The notes below the pieces were generated by a model. That model had not been told where the DNA came from. It worked only from the letters and a program-made list of their open reading frames with translations, and searched no databases. Positions 59,501-64,000 of a stretch of DNA of 64,000 bases are shown here, one piece after another. Position numbers and translations under genes: made by a program. This stretch comes from Tetraselmis striata (taxonomy: Eukaryota; Chlorophyta; Chlorodendrophyceae; Chlorodendrales; Chlorodendraceae). Positions within the stretch are counted from its first letter, which is position 1, and every line of letters begins with the position of its first letter. The stretch lies in contig VCJN01001447.1 of the NCBI GenBank assembly GCA_006384855.1, forward strand, positions 21,491 through 85,490, given 5' to 3'.

Positions 59501-60776
59501 CGGCGGCAAAGCGCGAAGAGCCGCATTTAGCTTGAGCGCTGAACGAATACCCCTGCGAACACCGCACAGGTTGCCGGATCAGATACCGCTGCACAGCTGA
59601 CTGCCAACCAACCCCAGCCGACCCCATGCGCCGGGACAGTCCGTTCGGTGTATGGGTTGCGTGTATCTGCGTGTCCGTTCGGTGTATGGGTTGCGTGTGT
59701 CTGCGTGCGCTCGTTGAGTGGCGGCGTGTGCGGGGCCGCCCTGGCTGACGGGCGCCCCTGCCCCCATGGCCGTCCCTGTGTGTGTGGGTGCCTCTCGCAG
59801 CTACGCGCCCACGGCAAAGGACCTGGCGTCGCGCGACGTGGTGTCTCGCTCCATGACGATGGAGATCCGCGAGGGGCGCGGCGTGGGCCCCGAGAAGGAC
59901 CACATCTACCTGCACCTGAACCACCTGCCGCCGGAGCTGCTCGCGCAGCGGCTGCCCGGCATCAGTGAGACGGCCGCCATCTTTGCGGGCGTGGACGTGA
60001 CGAAGGAGCCGATCCCCGTGATCCCCACCGTGCACTACAACATGGGCGGCATCCCCACCAACTACCACGGCGAGGTGCTCCGCCCGACGCCCGGCAACCC
60101 CGACGCCGTGGTCCCCGGCCTCTTCGCCGCCGGCGAGGCGGCCTGCGCCAGCGTGCACGGCGCCAACCGGCTGGGCGCCAACTCGCTGCTTGACATCGTC
60201 GTCTTTGGCCGCGCGGTGGGCAAGCGCGTGGAGGAGCTCACCAAGCCCGGCACGCCGCACCCGGAGCTGCCCGCCGGCGCGGGCGCCGCGAGCATCGAGC
60301 GCATCGACGCGCTGCGCCACCGCGGCGCCGCCGGCAGCGAGCCCACCGCCGCGGTGCGGCGCGAGATGCAGAAGGTGATGCAGAACAACGCGGCGGTGTT
60401 CCGCACGCAGGAGAGCCTGGCTGAGGGCGTGGGCCTCATCAACGAGACGCTGTCCAAGCTGGACAAGGTCAAGCTGGAGGACACGAGCATGGTGTGGAAC
60501 ACCGACCTGATGGAGGCGCTGGAGCTGGAGAACCTGCTCATCAACGCCGCCGTCACGATGCGCAGCGCGGAGCAGCGCAAGGAGAGCCGCGGCGCGCACG
60601 CGCGCGAGGACTTCAAGGACCGCCTGGACGGCGAGTGGATGAAGCACTCGCTCGGCTACTACAACGCGGACAAGCCCGGCATCGACAAGGTGGACATCGG
60701 CTACCGCCCCGTGCACATGGACACGCTCGACAAGGACGAGTTCGAGACCATCCCGCCCAAGGCGCGCGTCTACTGA
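56530..60776 (+). CDS. SDHA: succinate dehydrogenase flavoprotein subunit, mitochondrial
   Basis: Oxidises succinate to fumarate and passes electrons through FAD to the iron-sulfur subunit of complex II. Five exons: 56530-56723, 57387-57686, 58073-58158, 58816-59155, 59801-60776. All four GT-AG junctions are in phase, giving 631 residues, the family's usual size, with a TGA stop. Residues 1-~27 are Arg/Ala/Ser-rich, a mitochondrial presequence. The FAD fold is GAGGAG (45-50). His76 in [11 protein letters not shown] is the covalent flavin attachment site. [25 protein letters not shown] and [10 protein letters not shown] are intact. The C-terminus [10 protein letters not shown]...PPKARVY is the plant type. 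Every intron holds coding-strand C tracts: 57349-57368, 57692-57709, 57996-58020, 58212-58229, 58776-58792, 59177-59198. Confidence 0.97.
57349..57368 (+). repeat. poly-C tract (20 bp), SDHA intron 1
   Basis: Ends 18 bp before the 3' splice site, in polypyrimidine-tract position. Confidence 0.9.
57692..57709 (+). repeat. poly-C tract (18 bp), SDHA intron 2
   Basis: Starts directly after the GTGAG donor. Confidence 0.9.
57996..58020 (+). repeat. poly-C tract (25 bp), SDHA intron 2
   Basis: Within the C/T-rich 3' half of the intron, with a further C10 tract at 58047. Confidence 0.9.
59177..59198 (+). repeat. poly-C tract (22 bp), SDHA intron 4
   Basis: Begins about 20 bp after the donor site. 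Confidence 0.9.
59639..59707. repeat. 34-bp minisatellite (two copies) in SDHA intron 4
   Basis: Two nearly identical copies containing CCGTTCGGTGTATGGGTTGC. Confidence 0.8.
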
Positions 60777-60901
60777 GCGCGTTCCCCGCCCCCCCACCAT
60801 GCTCGCCGGCTCTATGCCCACGCGCATCCGCATCTCCCCACCTCGCCTAGATTAGGTAGTCGCTGTCGCACTTGCTGCAAGCCTCGTGCCGGGCGCAGGC
60901 A

Positions 60902-60906
60902 TGTAA
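60902..60906 (+). terminator. possible poly(A) signal TGTAA of the SDHA gene
   Basis: TGTAA 126 bp after the stop codon. This pentamer is the usual poly(A) signal in many green algae. A single short match, so tentative. Confidence 0.4.
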
Positions 60907-61243
60907 TTCCATCCGCCCACCCTGGCCAGAATCTGCACTAGGCCTGCGCCGTTGTCGCTTCCGAACGCGCCATGGCATCCCACATCCTGTTGTTTCACGC
61001 CGGACTTGTGGAGCCTTCCTTCCACAGGGGCGCAGTGATGCGATGCTGAGGGCACCATTACAGCATCTGCTTCTCTTCGAGTCAGTCGGTCAGTCAGTCA
61101 TTACACACGTACTATCCAGAAATTATCACGGACGATGGGCGTCCGGGTAGTGAAAGCATGGATGTCGAGGCAGTTTTGGCAATGTAACCTGCACTATATG
61201 ATGGTTGTTAAGTACATGACCGGTATGAATTTACCTAGCATTA

Positions 61244-61408
61244 TCACTCCGTCTGCTGGGTCTTTACCTCGGCTTTTGGTGGAGTCCTCGCGCAGGAGGG
61301 CTTCGCTGCTTCCTCCCACGCAGCAGGGTCCGTCACTGTTGTCCTCCGCCAGCGGTCCTGGGCGCCAAATCCCTGCATGGCGTTGCGGATTGCGCGGATG
61401 TAGGTGAT
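61244..61408 (-). other. exon-like minus-strand ORF
   Basis: 55 codons from ATG (MITYIRAIRNAMQGFGAQ...) to TGA, with a CAG acceptor-like site just upstream and GC-ending codons. It could be a terminal exon of an unseen gene. No domain was recognised. Confidence 0.2.
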
Positions 61409-61764
61409 CATGCTGGGGCTGCTGCCCCGTCCTTGCTGCATGCCCTCTCCATTACCCGCACCGGGATGTGTGTGTGCGGTCCGTGTGAGCATGCGTAGCC
61501 CAGCACGTGCTTTGCGCCCACAATGCCACGCCAGCAGGCGGAGAGTTTCGGCAGCGCCGATAATTTATATATACGATACTATATTGTATCAGTGTATGTA
61601 TGTATATAATGTATAATGTATGTAGATATACTAGGTCGCCGTATCGCTCACGCACGCTCCATATTGACCTCCGCAAAATCACGTACTTCCACATGGAAGT
61701 ACTCCGTGTGCTGTAGCCTCGGCGCCCAAGCATCAGTTTGAAACTTGAAGTTTCTTATACAACT

Positions 61765-62492
61765 TTATTCCTGGGTGCACCAGGTCACCTGTCTTAACCT
61801 GTCACCCAGCACGGCACAGGCAGTGACAGCACAGGCAGTGAGAGGCTGTAGTGCCGCCAGGATGCCAGCATTCGTAAGAACTCTGCCACAGTTGAGATGT
61901 AGGCTGGTGAGTGGCTGTAGTGCCATCAGCCCAGCATCTGTCACATCGGAACAGCCCAGATTCAGGTGGGTGAGGGCAGGTGGCTGCAGTGCTACCAGTC
62001 CAATGTCTGCCATGTTCGTTTGAAACAGATTCAGGTGGGTGAGGGCGTTGAGCGGCCGAACTGCCACCAGCCCAGAGTCTGTCACGTTGGTACACCCATA
62101 GAGGATCAAGCTGGTAATGCGGCTGAGCTGCTGAATCGCTACCGGTCAAGCGTCTGACACGCGATCACACCGAGACAGGTCGTGATGGTGCGTGAGGCCC
62201 GTGAGCTGCCCCAGGGACGGCACATCAGCATCCGTAACTGTGCTGGGATGCTCGGGGGGTTTGTGTAAATTTATCAAGTCCAGGCTCGCCAGGCTTGGTG
62301 GAGTCGCGCTGCCCAGTTGGCTGGGCGGCGGGCCCAGGCACCGTGGCTTGGCTGCCAGATGTGCAGCGCCAATTCCACCCTCCAGCTCTTACAGACCAAG
62401 CTGCACGCCGCCCAGGAGGGCGAGTCGCCATCCAGAGTTTGCCTCACTCCTGCCCACAGGTTCTTCGGCAGGCTTTGCCACAACGAGTCCAT
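61765..62492 (-). pseudogene. F-box/leucine-rich-repeat protein pseudogene
   Basis: Starts MDSLWQSLPKNLWAGVRQTL with ACSLVCKSWRVEL, a typical F-box that would bind Skp1 in an SCF ubiquitin ligase. A frame change near 62330 then leads into leucine-rich repeats of the LTHLNLxxCxxVTDAGLxAL type, for example LTHLNLGCSDVTDAGLMAL. One repeat reads VSDA-TGA at about 62150, where GGA (Gly) is expected. The 3' part dissolves into short repeats near 61820. The frameshift plus nonsense codon indicate a broken gene, unless an unrecognised intron removes both. Confidence 0.6.
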
Positions 62493-62566
62493 AATGGTGC
62501 CGAGCTGCCGCCCTGTGCTGGCGGAGATGGTCGGAGCGTGCAGCCAATATACACGCGCGTGCACGG

Positions 62567-62777
62567 TCACTGCCTAGTCGTCGCCGCGCCCTGCTGGCCG
62601 GCGAAGCGCTTCGCCCGGGAAGGCGGCAGTTGCAGACTGACCACATCCGCAGCAGCACAAGTCGCTGCTGCCTCTGAGAGTGATGACAGCTGCGAGTTGC
62701 CGGACGCACTGCCATGCCAATTGCGGCTGACGGTATCGCGGCTGCCAACAGCAGACGAGGTTTTCACATGCGTGGCT
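62567..62777 (-). other. exon-like minus-strand segment
   Basis: Begins after an acceptor-like CCACAG that follows a C/G homopolymer, as in other introns here, and ends in TGA. It is Ser/Ala-rich (NSQLSSLSEAAATCAAADVV). It may be the last exon of a gene further right, or upstream debris of the F-box pseudogene. Confidence 0.25.
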
Positions 62778-62806
62778 AGCCGCTTCTGTGGAAGGAAGGG
62801 TTTTTT

Positions 62807-62810
<4 letters not shown>

Positions 62811-62840
<30 letters not shown>
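62811..62840. repeat. poly-G tract (30 bp)
   Basis: Uninterrupted G homopolymer after a T8 run. Confidence 0.9.
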
Positions 62841-62842
<2 letters not shown>

Positions 62843-63631
62843 GAAGGGGCGGGGGGGGTATAAGTATGGACAGGTAGCTACGAACAATGTCTAGAGGACA
62901 TGAGGGGGCATCGTCGGGCATTCTCAAGCTATGGGGTGTTTTTAGCGCCCCGGTCCGGCCCAGGATGACACCCCCCGACCCGGCCCGGGTCAGCGGCCAC
63001 CATATCTACCCACCTGAGCCCAAAAGACTCGGCGGAAGAGGCTGGTATGCAAGTTCTCGCTGGGCACGTCCGTCGCTGTGCAGTTCTGGGGCAGCAGCGG
63101 CTGTGGACAGCAGGATATGTGAGTCGGGTCGGGGGATAGCCCGGCTGGAGGTCGGCAAAACGCGACCAGCTGGAACGCGGGCGATCAACCCGGGAATCAA
63201 ATCGTTAATATTTCGGTCATATATCGGGATGACCAGAGCGGCTGATGCTGGATAGGGGTCCAGCCTCTGTTTCTAGAGCGGGGACGCCGGTGTACTTAAC
63301 ACATTTACGGGTATGTACACAATCCTTTATATCTGTGTTGATGAGAATATTTGTCCCATTTAAAGGCTGGGGCTCGTCATGGAAAAGGATTAGCGATCGC
63401 GCTACCGCATACATAAGGATCGCTACATACACTGGCATTTTGTCGTAAAAGTAGAAGTCGCGGTCTCTTTTGAACGCGCTTGAAGCAGGTTTTTTTTTCG
63501 TGTGTACCTGCAACTGGAGTGGGCAAGCAGTCGACCTACCGCAGTGGCGCAGGCACAACCAACCTACACGCACAGCAAGCACAGGCGGCAACTCGCCAGC
63601 CACAGCGCGCGCCCACCCGGACGACCGAGAC
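62841..63631. other. intergenic, no recognised gene
   Basis: Open frames up to ~140 codons without domains. The last ~100 bp may be the 5' UTR of the gene starting at 63632. Confidence 0.4.
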
Positions 63632-64000
63632 ATGGATCTCATTGGAACATATGACGTTGAGGTCGACGGGATTGGCGCAGCGGGTAACTCTCATCCCCCG
63701 CTCGACCAGGCGGACCAGATCAGCATGGGGCGCCTGCGGCTGGTGGAGCTCGGCACAGCAGAGAACCGGCAGCAGCAGCCCTCCGCGAACGCCGACGCCT
63801 TGCTGAGCGCCCTCCGTGACAACACATCCTTTGAGAACGTCATCGTAGGCTCCAAGATCTTGGCGTGGTCCGCAGCCCCGGATAAACTGCCCCAGTTCGC
63901 TGTCCTTTTGTCGCGCTGGGATAAGGAGGAGCACCACTGGTCCGCCGCGCTGCTTCTCGGTGATCTACGCAAGCAGGTGGGCGTTCCGGGAGGCGGAATA
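63632..64000 (+). CDS. 5' part of an unrecognised gene, cut by the window edge
   Basis: ATG followed by 123 open codons to the edge, starting MDLIGTYDVEVDGIGAAGN. Later segments include GRLRLVELGTAENRQQQPS and DNTSFENVIVGSKILAWSAA. Codon use is GC-ending, like the host exons. A CAG|GTGGGC donor-like site near 63977 could end the first exon. No domain was recognised. Confidence 0.5.
   Translation, partial: MDLIGTYDVEVDGIGAAGNSHPPLDQADQISMGRLRLVELGTAENRQQQPSANADALLSALRDNTSFENVIVGSKILAWSAAPDKLPQFAVLLSRWDKEEHHWSAALLLGDLRKQVGVPGGGI

Noticed and set aside
1..64000. tRNA, rRNA and CRISPR arrays
   Set aside because: No T-loop-like GTTCGAATC with a matching acceptor stem, no rRNA core sequence and no regularly spaced short repeats with unique spacers were found by eye. 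The regular 1.5-kb arrays are TIR transposons.

Overview
The window is nuclear DNA of a eukaryotic green alga. Its intact genes have several spliceosomal introns and strongly GC-ending codons. One encodes a plant-type succinate dehydrogenase flavoprotein. Another encodes MenG, the last methyltransferase of phylloquinone synthesis, which implies a photosynthetic cell. One TGTAA motif, the poly(A) signal of many green algae, follows the SDH gene. Assignment below 'chlorophyte-like green alga' is inference.

Layout. Bases 1-21,300 are gene-poor and repeat-rich: a two-unit TIR transposon array (362-3225), an RT-less tyrosine-recombinase retroelement with split direct repeats (4937-8159), a dispersed repeat (10945-11930) and long stretches without recognisable genes. 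Bases 21,300-40,300 hold most host genes: an ankyrin-type repeat protein (+), MenG (-), a large two-domain cyclic-nucleotide-binding protein (+, 26.5-36.1 kb) with a three-unit copy of the same TIR array in its last intron, and a convergent cytochrome P450 (-). Bases 40,800-55,500 are a transposon graveyard: a hAT-like transposase tail, a decayed second copy of the RT-less retroelement split by a PIF/Harbinger-like MITE, a second copy of the dispersed repeat, and a decayed LINE interrupted by a decayed DIRS-order element that still has RT, RNase H and recombinase remnants. Bases 56,530-60,776 carry the intact SDH flavoprotein gene (5 exons). An F-box/LRR pseudogene (-) and the start of an unrecognised gene (+) at the right edge complete the window.

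Gene functions. SDHA acts in the mitochondrial inner membrane (complex II). MenG acts in the plastid (phylloquinone of photosystem I). The P450 is predicted to be ER-anchored. The cyclic-nucleotide-binding protein is probably cytosolic signalling or scaffolding. The genes look like independent neighbours, not a pathway cluster.

Three observations stand out. First, TIR elements occur as 2-mers and 3-mers with a constant 176-bp spacer, and each array is bounded by TA as if the whole multimer moved as one unit. Second, a retroelement family has only a Gag-like ORF and a tyrosine recombinase, with no reverse transcriptase, in two independent copies with the same layout. Third, long C/G homopolymers are very common; homologous copies show that they expand from short tracts, and they often abut splice sites. 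All gene models were built by hand from splice consensus and reading frame. No database search was run.
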